A DNA stretch of 64,000 bases, taken from assembly GCA_954871525.1 (NCBI GenBank), contig OX940864.1, positions 5,016,001-5,080,000 on the forward strand, written 5' to 3'. Below the pieces are notes generated by a model that saw only the letters and a list, made by a program, of their open reading frames with translations, searched no databases and was not told where the DNA came from. Shown here one piece after another: positions 12,755-25,380 of this stretch (the stretch's first letter is position 1; each line of letters opens with the position of its first letter). The DNA comes from Parietaria judaica (Eukaryota > Streptophyta > Magnoliopsida > Rosales > Urticaceae). Both the position numbers and the translations under genes were made by a program.

Positions 12755-13424
12755 CCTAAAATCATTATTTTTTCAATTGGTTCGAAATTTTAGGTCGTAA
12801 ACAATGTAAAATAAAGAAATGCTATAGCATTTCCTATGGCATTTCTCGTCAACAATTTAATCCTTGCATATTTTTGCATGAGAACTCTTGTTATATTCAA
12901 ATTCCAATGTATAAGCCCTAAAATCATTATTTTTTTAATTGGTTCGAAATTTAAGGTTGTAAAAAATGTAAAATAAAGAAATGCTATAGGAAATGCTATA
13001 GCATTTCCTATGGCATTTTTCTTCAACAATTTAATCGTTGCATATTTTTGCGTGAGAACTCTTGTTATATTCAAATTTCAATGTATAAGCCCTAAAATCA
13101 TTATTTTTTCAATTGGTTCGAAATTTTAGGTCGTAAACAATGTAAAATAAAGAAATGCTATAGCATTTCCTATGGCATTTCTCGTCAACAATTTAATCCT
13201 TGCATATTTTTGCATGAGAACTCTTGTTATATTCAAATTCCAATGTATAAGCCCTAAAATCATTATTTTTTCAATTGGTTCAAAATTTAATGTTGTAAAA
13301 AATGTAAAATAAAGAAATGCTATAGGAAATGCTAGCATTTCCTATGGCATTTCTCGTCAACAATTTAATCGTTGCATATTTTTGCGTGAGAACTCTTGTT
13401 ATATTCAAATTCCAATGTATAAGC
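12755..13424 (+). repeat. Two dimeric units of 336 and 334 bp
   Basis: Each is a type A monomer plus one long monomer. The second unit (13091-13424) has the 2-bp palindrome deletion GGAAATGCTAGCATTTCC, also seen at 10781. These are the simplest short-long dimers of the array. Confidence 0.88.
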
Positions 13425-14439
13425 CCTAAAATCATTATTTTTTCAATTGGTTCGAAATTTTAGGTCGTAAACAATGTAAAATAAAGAAATGCTATAGCAT
13501 TTCCTATGGCATTTCTCGTCAACAATTTAATCCTTGCATATTTTTGCATGAGAACTCTTGTTATATTCAAATTCCAATGTATAAGCCCTAAAATCATTAT
13601 TTTTTTAATTGGTTCGAAATTTAAGGTTGTAAAAAATGTAAAATAAAGAAATGCCATAGGAAATGCTATAGCATTTCCTATAGCATTTCTCTTCAACAAT
13701 TTAATCCTTGCATATTTTTGCATGAGAACTCTTGTTATATTCAAATTCCAATGTATAAGCCCTAAAATCATTATTTTTTCAATTGGTTCGAAATTTAAGG
13801 TTGTAAAAAATGTAAAATAAAGAAATGCTATAGGAAATGCTATATCTCGTCAACAATTTAATCCTTGCATATTTTTGCATGAGAACTCTTGTTATATTCA
13901 AATTCCAATGTATAAGCCCTAAAATCATTATTTTTTTAATTGGTTCGAAATTTAAGGTTGTAAAAAATGTAAAATAAAGAAATGCTATAGGAAATGCTAT
14001 AGCATTTCCTATGGCATTTCTCTTCAACAATTTAATCCTTGCATATTTTTGCATGAGAACTCTTGTTATATTCAAATTCCAATGTATAAGCCCTAAAATC
14101 ATTATTTTTTCAATTGGTTCAAAATTTAAGGTTGTAAAAAATGTAAAATAAAGAAATGCTATAGGTAATGCTATAGCATTTCCTATAGCATTTCTCGTCA
14201 ACAATTTAATTCTTGCATATTTTTGCATGAGAACTCTTGTTATATTCAAATTCCAATGTATAAGCCCTAAAATCATTATTTTTTCAATTGGTTCGAAATT
14301 TAAGGTTGTAAAAAATGTAAAATAAAGAAATGCTATAGGAAATGCTATAGCATTTCCTATGGCATTTCTCGTCAACAATTTAATCGTTGCATATTTTTGC
14401 GTGAGAACTCTTGTTATATTCAAATTCCAATGTATAAGC
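13425..14439 (+). repeat. 1015-bp unit
   Basis: Composition 162-174-157-174-174-174, with the GCTATATCTCG form of the 157-bp class at about 13842. It shares GGTAATGCTATAGC (14164) with 12478. Confidence 0.88.
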
Positions 14440-15976
14440 CCTAAAATCATTATTTTTTCAATTGGTTCGAAATTTTAGGTCGTAAACAATGTAAAATAAA
14501 GAAATGCTATAGCATTTCCTATGGCATTTCTCGTCAACAATTTAATCCTTGCATATTTTTGCATGAGAACTCTTGTTATATTCAAATTCCAATGTATAAG
14601 CCCTAAAATCATTATTTTTTCAATTGGTTCGAAATTTAATGTTGTAAAAAATGTAAAATAAAGAAATGCTATTGGAAATGCTATAGCATTTCCTATGGCA
14701 TTTCTCTTCAACAATTTAATCCTTGCATATTTTTGCATGAGAACTCTTGTTATATTCAAATTCCAATGTATAAGCCCTAAAATCATTATTTTTTCAATTG
14801 GTTCGAAATTTAAGGTTGTAAAAAATGTAAAATAAAGAAATGCTATAGGAAATGCTATATCTCGTCAACAATTTAATCCTTGCATATTTTTGCATGAGAA
14901 CTCTTGTTATATTCAAATTCCAATGTATAAGCCCTAAAATCATTATTTTTTTAATTGGTTCGAAATTTAAGGTTGTAAAAAATGTAAAATAAAGAAATGC
15001 TATAGGAAATGCTATAGCATTTCCTATGGCATTTCTCTTCAACAATTTAATCCTTGCATATTTTTGCATGAGAACTCTTGTTATATTCAAATTCCAATGT
15101 ATAAGCCCTAAAACCATTATTTTTTTAATTGGTTCGAAATTTAAGGATGTAAAAAATGTAAAATAAAGAAATACTATAGGAAATGCTATAGCATTTCCTA
15201 TGGCATTTCTCTTCAACAATTTAATCCTTGCATATTTTTGCATGAGAACTCTTGTTATATTCAAATTCCAATGTATAAGCCCTAAAATCATTATTTTTTC
15301 AATTGGTTCAAAATTTAAGGTTGTAAAAAATGTAAAATAAAGAAATGCTATAGGAAATGCTAAAGCATTTCCTATAGCATTTCTCGTCAACAATTTAATG
15401 CTTGCATATTTTTGCATGAGAACTCTTGTTATATTCAAATTCCAATGTATAAGCCCTAAAACCATTATTTTTTTAATTGGTTCGAAATTTAAGGATGTAA
15501 AAAATGTAAAATAAAGAAATGCTATAGGAAATGCTATAGCATTTCCTATGGCATTTCTCTTCAACAATTTAATCCTTGCATATTTTTGCATGAGAACTCT
15601 TGTTATATTCAAATTCCAATGTATAAGCCCTAAAATCATTATTTTTTCAATTGGTTCAAAATTTAAGGTTGTAAAAAATGTAAAATAAAGAAATGCTATA
15701 GGAAATGCTATAGCATTTCCTATAGCATTTCTCGTCAACAATTTAATTCTTGCATATTTTTGCATGAGAACTCTTGTTATATTCAAATTCCAATGTATAA
15801 GCCCTAAAATCATTATTTTTTCAATTGGTTCGAAATTTAATGTTGTAAAAAATGTAAAATAAAGAAATGCTATAGGAAATGCTATAGCATTTCCTATGGC
15901 ATTTCTCGTCAACAATTTAATCGTTGCATATTTTTGCGTGAGAACTCTTGTTATTTTCAAATTCCAATGTATAAGC
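14440..15976 (+). repeat. 1537-bp unit with a run of six 174-bp monomers
   Basis: Composition 162-174-157 followed by six 174-bp monomers. The AAAACCATT and AAGGATGTAAAA markers appear twice (15112 and 15460), which suggests an internal 348-bp dimer duplication. The long run without a short monomer yields a long minus-strand open frame. Confidence 0.87.
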
Positions 15977-16312
15977 CCTAAAATCATTATTTTTTCAATT
16001 GGTTCGAAATTTTAGGTCGTAAACAATGTAAAATAAAGAAATGCTATAGCATTTCCTATGGCATTTCTCGTCAACAATTTAATCCTTGCATATTTTTGCA
16101 TGAGAACTCTTGTTATATTCAAATTCCAATGTATAAGCCCTAAAATCATTATTTTTTCAATTGGTTCGAAATTTAATGTTGTAAAAAATGTAAAATAAAG
16201 AAATGCTATAGGAAATGCTATAGCATTTCCTATGGCATTTCTCGTCAACAATTTAATCGTTGCATATTTTTGCGTGAGAACTCTTGTTATATTCAAATTC
16301 CAATGTATAAGC
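15977..16312 (+). repeat. 336-bp dimer
   Basis: A type A monomer plus one 174-bp monomer of the AATGTTG and GCGTGAG subtype. Confidence 0.88.
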
Positions 16313-17344
16313 CCTAAAATCATTATTTTTTCAATTGGTTCGAAATTTTAGGTCGTAAACAATGTAAAATAAAGAAATGCTATAGCATTTCCTATGGCAT
16401 TTCTCGTCAACAATTTAATCCTTGCATATTTTTTCATGAGAACTCTTGTTATATTCAAATTCCAATGTATAAGCCCTAAAATCATTATTTTTTTAATTGG
16501 TTCGAAATTTAAGGTTGTAAAAAATGTAAAATAAAGAAATGCTATAGGAAATGCTATAGCATTTCCTATGGCATTTCTCTTCAACAATTTAATCCTTGCA
16601 TATTTTTGCATGAGAACTCTTGTTATATTCAAATTCCAATGTATAAGCCCTAAAATCATTATTTTTTCAATTGGTTCGAAATTTAAGGTTTTAAAAAATG
16701 AAAAATAAAGAAATGCTATAGGAAATGCTATAGCATTTCCTATAGCATTTCTCGTCAACAATTTAATTCTTGCATATTTTTGCATGAGAACTCTTGTTAT
16801 ATTCAAATTCCAATGTATAAGCCCTAAAATCATTATTTTTTTAATTGGTTCGGAATTTAAGGTTGTAAAAAATGTAAAATAAAGAAATGCTATAGGAAAT
16901 GCTATAGCATTTCCTATGGCATTTCTCTTCAACAATTTAATCCTTGCATATTTTTGCATGAGAACTCTTGTTATATTCAAATTCCAATGTATAAGCCCTA
17001 AAATCATTATTTTTTCAATTGGTTCGAAATTTAAGGTTGTAAAAAATGTAAAATAAAGAAATGCTATAGGAAATGCTATAGCATTTCCTATAGCATTTCT
17101 CGTCAACAATTTAATTCTTGCATATTTTTGCATGAGAACTCTTGTTATATTCAAATTCCAATGTATAAGCCCTAAAATCATTATTTTTTCAATTGGTTCG
17201 AAATTTAATGTTGTAAAAAATGTAAAATAAAGAAATGCTATAGGAAATGCTATAGCATTTCCAATGGCATTTCTCGTCAACAATTTAATCGTTGCATATT
17301 TTTGCGTGACAACTCTTGTTATATTCAAATTCCAATGTATAAGC
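16313..17344 (+). repeat. 1032-bp unit, partner of 41540-42571
   Basis: Composition 162 plus five 174-bp monomers. Diagnostic variants shared with 41540-42571 are GGTTCGGAATTT (16849, 42076), AAGGTTTTAAAAAATG (16685, 41912) and GCGTGACAACTC at the right end, all at an offset of 25227 bp. Confidence 0.9.
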
Positions 17345-18028
17345 CCTAAAATCATTATTTTTTCAATTGGTTCGAAATTTTAGGTCGTAAACAATGTAAA
17401 ATAAAGAAATGCTATAGCATTTCCTATGGCATTTCTCGTCAACAATTTAATCCTTGCATATTTTTGCATGAGAACTCTTGTTATATTCAAATTCCAATGT
17501 ATAAGCCCTAAAATCATTATTTTTTTAATTGGTTCGAAATTTAAGGTTGTAAAAAATGTAAAATAAAGAAATGCTATAGGAAATGCTATAGCATTTCCTA
17601 TGGCATTTCTCTTCAACAATTTAATCCTTGCATATTTTTGCATGAGAACTCTTGTTATATTCAAATTCCAATGTATAAGCCCTAAAATCATTATTTTTTC
17701 AATTGGTTCGAAATTTAAGGTTGTAAAAAATGTAAAATAAAGAAATGCTATAGGAAATGCTATAGCATTTCCTATAGCATTTCTCGTCAACAATTTAATT
17801 CTTGCATATTTTTGCATGAGAACTCTTGTTATATTCAAATTCCAATGTATAAGCCCTAAAATCATTATTTTTTCAATTGGTTCGAAATTTAATGTTGTAA
17901 AAAATGTAAAATAAAGAAATGCTATAGGAAATGCTATAGCATTTCCTATGGCATTTCTCGTCAACAATTTAATCGTTGCATATTTTTGCGTGAGAACTCT
18001 TGTTATATTCAAATTCCAATGTATAAGC
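17345..18028 (+). repeat. 684-bp unit
   Basis: Composition 162 plus three 174-bp monomers. It has no counterpart between the partner segments 41540-42571 and 42572-43569, so it accounts for the change in offset from 25227 to 24543 bp between the two long-range copies. Confidence 0.88.
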
Positions 18029-19026
18029 CCTAAAATCATTATTTTTTCAATTGGTTCGAAATTTTAGGTCGTAAACAATGTAAAATAAAGAAATGCTATA
18101 GCATTTCCTATGGCATTTCTCGTCAACAATTTAATCCTTGCATATTTTTGCATGAGAACTCTTGTTATATTCAAATTCCAATGTATAAGCCCTAAAATCA
18201 TTATTTTTTTAATTGGTTCGAAATTTAAGGTTGTAAAAAATGTAAAATAAAGAAATGCTATAGGAAATGCTATAGCATTTCCTATAGCATTTCTCTTCAA
18301 CAATTTAATCCTTGCATATTTTTGCATGAGAACTCTTGTTATATTCAAATTCCAATGTATAAGCCCTAAAATCATTATTTTTTCAATTGGTTCGAAATTT
18401 AAGGTTGTAAAAAATGTAAAATAAAGAAATGCTATAGGAAATGCTATATCTCGTCAACAATTTAATCCTTGCATATTTTTGCATGAGAACTCTTGTTATA
18501 TTCAAATTCCAATGTATAAGCCCTAAAATCATTATTTTTTTAATTGGTTCGAAATTTAAGGTTGTAAAAAATGTAAAATAAAGAAATGCTATAGGAAATG
18601 CTATAGCATTTCCTATGGCATTTCTCTTCAACAATTTAATCCTTGCATATTTTTGCATGAGAACTCTTGTTATATTCAAATTCCAATGTATAAGCCCTAA
18701 AATCATTATTTTTTCAATTGGTTCGAAATTTAAGGTTGTAAAAAATGTAAAATAAAGAAATGCTATAGGAAATGCTATTTCTCGTCAACAATTTAATTCT
18801 TGCATATTTTTGCATGAGAACTCTTGTTATATTCAAATTCCAATGTATAAGCCCTAAAATCATTATTTTTTCAATTGGTTCGAAATTTAATGTTGTAAAA
18901 AATGTAAAATAAAGAAATGCTATAGGAAATGCTATAGCATTTCCTATGGCATTTCTCGTCAACAATTTAATCTTTGCATATTTTTGCGTGAGAACTCTTG
19001 TTATATTCAAATTCCAATGTATAAGC
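18029..19026 (+). repeat. 998-bp higher-order repeat, GCTATATCTCG subtype
   Basis: Composition 162-174-157-174-157-174; the first complete 998-bp unit in the window. Its first 157-bp monomer has the A-type junction (18446) and the second has the T-type junction (18773). It pairs with 42572-43569 at an offset of 24543 bp, including the AATCTTTGCATATTTTTGCG variant. Confidence 0.92.
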
Positions 19027-21218
19027 CCTAAAATCATTATTTTTTCAATTGGTTTGAAATTTTAGGTCGTAAACAATGTAAAATAAAGAAATGCTATAGC
19101 ATTTCCTATGGCATTTCTCGTCAACAATTTAATCCTTGCATATTTTTGCATGAGAACTCTTGTTATATTCAAATTCCAATGTATAAGCCCTAAAACCATT
19201 ATTTTTTTAATTGGTTCGAAATTTAAGGATGTAAAAAATGTAAAATAAAGAAATGGTATAGGAAATGCTATAGCATTTCCTATGGCATTTCTCTTCAACA
19301 ATTTAATCCTTGCATATTTTTGCATGAGAACTCTTGTTATATTCAAATTCCAATGTATAAGCCCTAAAATCATTATTTTTTCAATTGGTTCAAAATTTAA
19401 GGTTGTAAAAAATGTAAAATAAAGAAATGCTATAGGAAATGCTATAGCATTTCCTATAGCATTTCTCGTCAACAATTTAATTCTTGCATATTTTTGCATG
19501 AGAACTCTTGTTATATTCAAATTCCAATGTATAAGCCCTAAAATCATTATTTTTTCAATTGGTTCGAAATTTAATGTTGTAAAAAATGTAAAATAAAGAA
19601 ATGCTATAGGAAATGCTATAGCATTTCCTATGGCATTTCTCGTCAACAATTTAATCGTTGCATATTTTTGCGTGAGAACTCTTGTTATATTCAAATTCCA
19701 ATGTATAAGCCCTAAAATCATTATTTTTTCAATTGGTTCGAAATTTTAGGTCGTAAACAATGTAAAATAAAGAAATGCTATAGCATTTCCTATGGCATTT
19801 CTCGTCAACAATTTAATCCTTGCATATTTTTGCATGAGAACTCTTGTTATATTCAAATTCCAATGTATAAGCCCTAAAATCATTATTTTTTCAATTGGTT
19901 CGAAATTTAAGGTTGTAAAAAATGTAAAATAAAGAAATGCTATAGGAAATGCTATATCTCGTCAACAATTTAATCCTTGCATATTTTTGCATGAGAACTC
20001 TTGTTATATTCAAATTCCAATGTATAAGCCCTAAAATCATTATTTTTTTAATTGGTTCGAAATTTAAGGTTGTAAAAAATGTAAAATAAAGAAATGCTAT
20101 AGGAAATGCTATAGCATTTCCTATGGCATTTCTCTTCAACAATTTAATCCTTGCATATTTTTGCATGAGAACTCTTGTTATATTCAAATTCCAATGTATA
20201 AGCCCTAAAATCATTATTTTTTCAATTGGTTCGAAATTTAAGGTTGTAAAAAATGTAAAATAAAGAAATGCTATAGGAAATGCTATTTCTCGTCAACAAT
20301 TTAATTCTTGCATATTTTTGCATGAGAACTCTTGTTATATTCAAATTCCAATGTATAAGCCCTAAAATCATTATTTTTTCAATTGGTTCGAAATTTAATG
20401 TTGTAAAAAATGTAAAATAAAGAAATGCTATAGGAAATGCTATAGCATTTCCTATGGCATTTCTCGTCAACAATTTAATCTTTGCATATTTTTGCGTGAG
20501 AACTCTTGTTATATTCAAATTCCAATGTATAAGCCCTAAAATCATTATTTTTTCAATTGGTTTGAAATTTTAGGTCGTAAATAATGTAAAATAAAGAAAT
20601 GCTATAGCATTTCCTATGGCATTTCTCGTCAACAATTTAATCCTTGCATATTTTTGCATGAGAACTCTTGTTATATTCAAATTCCAATGTATAAGCCCTA
20701 AAACCATTATTTTTTTAATTGGTTCGAAATTTAAGGATGTAAAAAATGTAAAATAAAGAAATGGTATAGGAAATGCTATAGCATTTCCTATGGCATTTCT
20801 CTTCAACAATTTAATCCTTGCATATTTTTGCATGAGAACTCTTGTTATATTCAAATTCCAATGTATAAGCCCTAAAATCATTATTTTTTCAATTGGTTCA
20901 AAATTTAAGGTTGTAAAAAATGTAAAATAAAGAAATGCTATAGGAAATGCTATAGCATTTCCTATAGCATTTCTCGTCAACAATTTAATTCTTGCATATT
21001 TTTGCATGAGAACTCTTGTTATATTCAAATTCCAATGTATAAGCCCTAAAATCATTATTTTTTCAATTGGTTCGAAATTTAATGTTGTAAAAAATGTAAA
21101 ATAAAGAAATGCTATAGGAAATGCTATAGCATTTCCTATGGCATTTCTCGTCAACAATTTAATCGTTGCATATTTTTGCGTGAGAACTCTTGTTATATTC
21201 AAATTCCAATGTATAAGC
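19027..21218 (+). repeat. Composite 684, 824 and 684 bp units with a 1508-bp tandem duplication
   Basis: The units are 19027-19710 (162-174-174-174), 19711-20534 (162-157-174-157-174) and 20535-21218 (162-174-174-174). The stretch starting near 18714 recurs near 20222, 1508 bp later, with shared rare variants: GGTTTGAAATTTTAGG (19051, 20559) and AAATGGTATAGG (19252, 20760), plus AAAACCATT with AAGGATG. The 824-bp unit is odd in having a 157-bp monomer directly after type A. Confidence 0.9.
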
Positions 21219-22216
21219 CCTAAAATCATTATTTTTTCAATTGGTTCGAAATTTTAGGTCGTAAACAATGTAAAATAAAGAAATGCTATAGCATTTCCTA
21301 TGGCATTTCTCGTCAACAATTTAATCCTTGCATATTTTTGCATGAGAACTCTTGTTATATTCAAATTCCAATGTATAAGCCCTAAAATCATTATTTTTTT
21401 AATTGGTTCGAAATTTAAGGTTGTAAAAAATGTAAAATAAAGAAATGCTATAGGAAATGCTATAGCATTTCCTATGGCATTTCTCTTCAACAATTTAATC
21501 CTTGCATATTTTTGCATGAGAACTCTTGTTATATTCAAATTCCAATGTATAAGCCCTAAAATCATTATTTTTTCAATTGGTTCGAAATTTAAGGTTGTAA
21601 AAAATTTAAATTAAAGAAATGCTATAGGAAATGCAATTTCTCGTCAACAATTTAATCCTTGCATATTTTTGCATGAGAACTCTTGTTATATTCAAATTCC
21701 AATGTATAAGCCCTAAAATCATTATTTTTTTAATTGGTTCGAAATTTAAGGTTGTAAAAAATGTAAAATAAAGAAATGCTATAGGAAATGCTATAGCATT
21801 TCCTATGGCATTTCTCTTCAACAATTTAATCCTTGCATATTTTTGCATGAGAACTCTTGTTATATTCAAATTCCAATGTATAAGCCCTAAAATCATTATT
21901 TTTTCAATTGGTTCGAAATTTAAGGTTGTAAAAAATGTAAAATAAAGAAATGCTATAGGAAATGCTATTTCTCGTCAACAATTTAATTCTAGCATATTTT
22001 TGCATGAGAACTCTTGTTATATTCAAATTCCAATGTATAAGCCCTAAAATCATTATTTTTTCAATTGGTTCGAAATTTAATGTTTTAAAAAATGTAAAAT
22101 AAAGAAATGCTATAGGAAATGCTATAGCATTTCCTATGGCATTTCTCGTCAACAATTTAATCCTTGCATATTTTTGCGTGAGAACTCTTGTTATATTCAA
22201 ATTCCAATGTATAAGC
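21219..22216 (+). repeat. 998-bp higher-order repeat, GCAATTTCTCG subtype (copy 1)
   Basis: It shares GCAATTTCTCG in its first 157-bp monomer and AATGTTTTAAAAAATG in its last monomer with the units at 24383-25380 and 44911-45908. These three form a subtype with a recent common source. A private change is AATTTAAATTAAAG near 21604. Confidence 0.92.
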
Positions 22217-24382
22217 CCTAAAATCATTATTTTTTCAATTGGTTCGAAATTTTAGGTCGTAAACAATGTAAAATAAAGAAATGCTATAGCATTTCCTATG
22301 GCATTTCTCGTCAACAATTTAATCCTTACATATTTTTGCATGAGAACTCTTGTTATATTCAAATTCCAATGTATAAGCCCTAAAATCATTATTTTTTTAA
22401 TTGGTTCGAAATTTAAGGTTGTAAAAAATGTAAAATAAAGAAATGCTATAGGAAATGCTATAGCATTTCCTATGGCATTTCTCTTCAACAATTTAATCCT
22501 TGCATATTTTTGCATGAGAACTCTTGTTATATTCAAATTCCAATGTATAAGCCCTAAAATCATTATTTTTTCAATTGGTTCGAAATTTAAGGTTGTAAAA
22601 AATGTAAAATAAAGAAATGCTATAGGAAATGCTATTTCTCGTCAACAATTTAATCCTTGCATATTTTTGCATGAGAACTCTTGTTATATTCAAATTCCAA
22701 TGTATAAGCCCTAAAATCATTATTTTTTTAATTGGTTCGAAATTTAAGGTTGTAAAAAATGTAAAATAAAGAAATGCTATAGGAAATGCTATAGCATTTC
22801 CTATGGCATTTCTCTTCAACAATTTAATCCTTGCATATTTTTGCATGAGAACTCTTGTTATATTCAAATTCCATTGTATAAGCCCTAAAATCATTATTTT
22901 TTCAATTGGTTCGAAATTTAAGGTTGTAAAAAATGTAAAATAAAGAAATGCTATAGGAAATGCTATTTCTCGTCAACAATTTAATTCTTGCATATTTTTG
23001 CATGAGAACTCTTGTTATATTCAAATTCCAATGTATAAGCCCTAAAATCATTATTTTTTTCAATTGGTTCGAAATTTAATGTTGTAAAAAATGTAAAATA
23101 AAGAAATGCTATAGGAAATGCTATAGCATTTCCTATGGCATTTCTCGTCAACAATTTAATCCTTACATATTTTTGCATGAGAACTCTTGTTATATTCAAA
23201 TTCCAATGTATAAGCCCTAAAATCATAATTTTTTTAATTGGTTCGAAATTTAAGGTTGTAAAAAATGTAAAATAAAGAAATGCTATAGGAAATGCTATAG
23301 CATTTCCTATGGCATTTCTCTTCAACAATTTAATCCTTGCATATTTTTGCATGAGAACTCTTGTTATATTCAAATTCCAATGTATAAGCCCTAAAATCAT
23401 TATTTTTTCAATTGGTTCAAAATTTAAGGTTGTAAAAAATGTAAAATAAAGAAATGCTATAGGAAATGCTATTTCTCGTCAACAATTTAATCCTTGCATA
23501 TTTTTGCATGAGAACTCTTGTTATATTCAAATTCCAATGTATAAGCCCTAAAATCATTATTTTTTTAATTGGTTCGAAATTTAAGGTTGTAAAAAATGTA
23601 AAATAAAGAAATGCTATAGGAAATGCTATAGCATTTCCTATGGCATTTCTCTTCAACAATTTAATCCTTGCATATTTTTGCATGAGAACTCTTGTTATAT
23701 TCAAATTCCAATGTATAAGCCCTAAAATCATTATTTTTTCAATTGGTTCGAAATTTAAGGTTGTAAAAAATGTAAAATAAAGAAATGCTATAGGAAATGC
23801 AATTTCTCGTCAACAATTTAATCCTTGCATATTTTTGCATGAGAACTCTTGTTATATTCAAATTCCAATGTATAAGCCCTAAAATTATTATTTTTTTAAT
23901 TGGTTCGAAATTTAAGGTTGTAAAAAATGTAAAATAAAGAAATGCTATAGGAAATGCTATAGCATTTCCTATGGCATTTCTCTTCAACAATTTAATCCTT
24001 GCATATTTTTGCATGAGAACTCTTGTTATATTCAAATTCCAATGTATAAGCCCTAAAATATTTATTTTTTCAATTGGTTCGAAATTTAAGGTTGTAAAAA
24101 ATGTAAAATAAAGAAATGCTATAGGAAATGCTATTTCTCGTCAACAATTTAATTCTTGCATATTTTTGCATGAGAACTCTTGTTATATTCAAATTCCAAT
24201 GTATAAGCCCTAAAATCATTATTTTTTCAATTGGTTCGAAATTTAATGTTTTAAAAAATGTAAAATAAAGAAATGCTATAGGAAATGCTATAGCATTTCC
24301 TATGGCATTTCTCGTCAACAATTTAATCGTTGCATATTTTTGCGTGAGAACTCTTGTTATATTCAAATTCCAATGTATAAGC
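22217..24382 (+). repeat. 2166-bp unit without internal type A
   Basis: Composition 336+331+506+331+331+331 bp. The 506-bp trimer holds a 175-bp monomer with one extra T (TTATTTTTTTCAATT, about 23054). Other markers are TCCATTGTATAAG (22870), CCTTACATATTTT (22325, 23161) and AATCATAATTTTTTTAATTGG (23221). The first 1.5 kb recur at 29272, 36177 and 45909. Confidence 0.9.
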
Positions 24383-25380
24383 CCTAAAATCATTATTTTT
24401 TCAATTGGTTCGAAATTTTAGGTCGTAAACAATGTAAAATAAAGAAATGCTATAGCATTTCCTATGGCATTTCTCGTCAACAATTTAATCCTTGCATATT
24501 TTTGCATGAGAACTCTTGTTATATTCAAATTCCAATGTATAAGCCCTAAAATCATTATTTTTTTAATTGGTTCGAAATTTAAGGTTGTAAAAAATGTAAA
24601 ATAAAGAAATGCTATAGGAAATGCTATAGCATTTCCTATGGCATTTCTCTTCAACAATTTAATCCTTGCATATTTTTGCATGAGAACTCTTGTTATATTC
24701 AAATTCCAATGTATAAGCCCTAAAATCATCATTTTTTCAATTGGTTCGAAATTTAAGGTTGTAAAAAATGTAAATTAAAGAAATGCTATAGGAAATGCAA
24801 TTTCTCGTCAACAATTTAATCCTTGCATATTTTTGCATGAGAACTCTTGTTATATTCAAATTCCAATGTATAAGCCCTAAAATCATTATTTTTTTAATTG
24901 GTTCGAAATTTAAGGTTGTAAAAAATGTAAAATAAAGAAATGCTATAGGAAATGCTATAGCATTTCCTATGGCATTTCTCTTCAACAATTTAATCCTTGC
25001 ATATTTTTGCATGAGAACTCTTGTTATATTCAAATTCCAATGTATAAGCCCTAAAATCATTATTTTTTCAATTGGTTCGAAATTTAAGGTTGTAAAAAAT
25101 GTAAAATAAAGAAATGCTATAGGAAATGCTATTTCTCGTCAACAATTTAATTCTTGCATATTTTTGCATGAGAACTCTTGTTATATTCAAATTCCAATGT
25201 ATAAGCCCTAAAATCATTATTTTTTCAATTGGTTCGAAATTTAATGTTTTAAAAAATGTAAAATAAAGAAATGCTATAGGAAATGCTATAGCATTTCCTA
25301 TGGCATTTCTCGTCAACAATTTAATCCTTGCATATTTTTGCGTGAGAACTCTTGTTATATTCAAATTCCAATGTATAAGC
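24383..25380 (+). repeat. 998-bp higher-order repeat, GCAATTTCTCG subtype (copy 2)
   Basis: It lies 3164 bp to the right of copy 1. It shares AATTAAAGAAATG (24773), GCAATTTCTCG (24789) and AATGTTTTAAAA (25250) with it. The next type A monomer again has CCTTACATATTTT (25487), so the duplication continues past the unit's end. Confidence 0.92.

Noticed and set aside
12541..12759. 72-codon plus-strand open frame
   Set aside because: It exists only because a one-base A insertion at 12624-12630 shifts the frame of two ordinary monomers.
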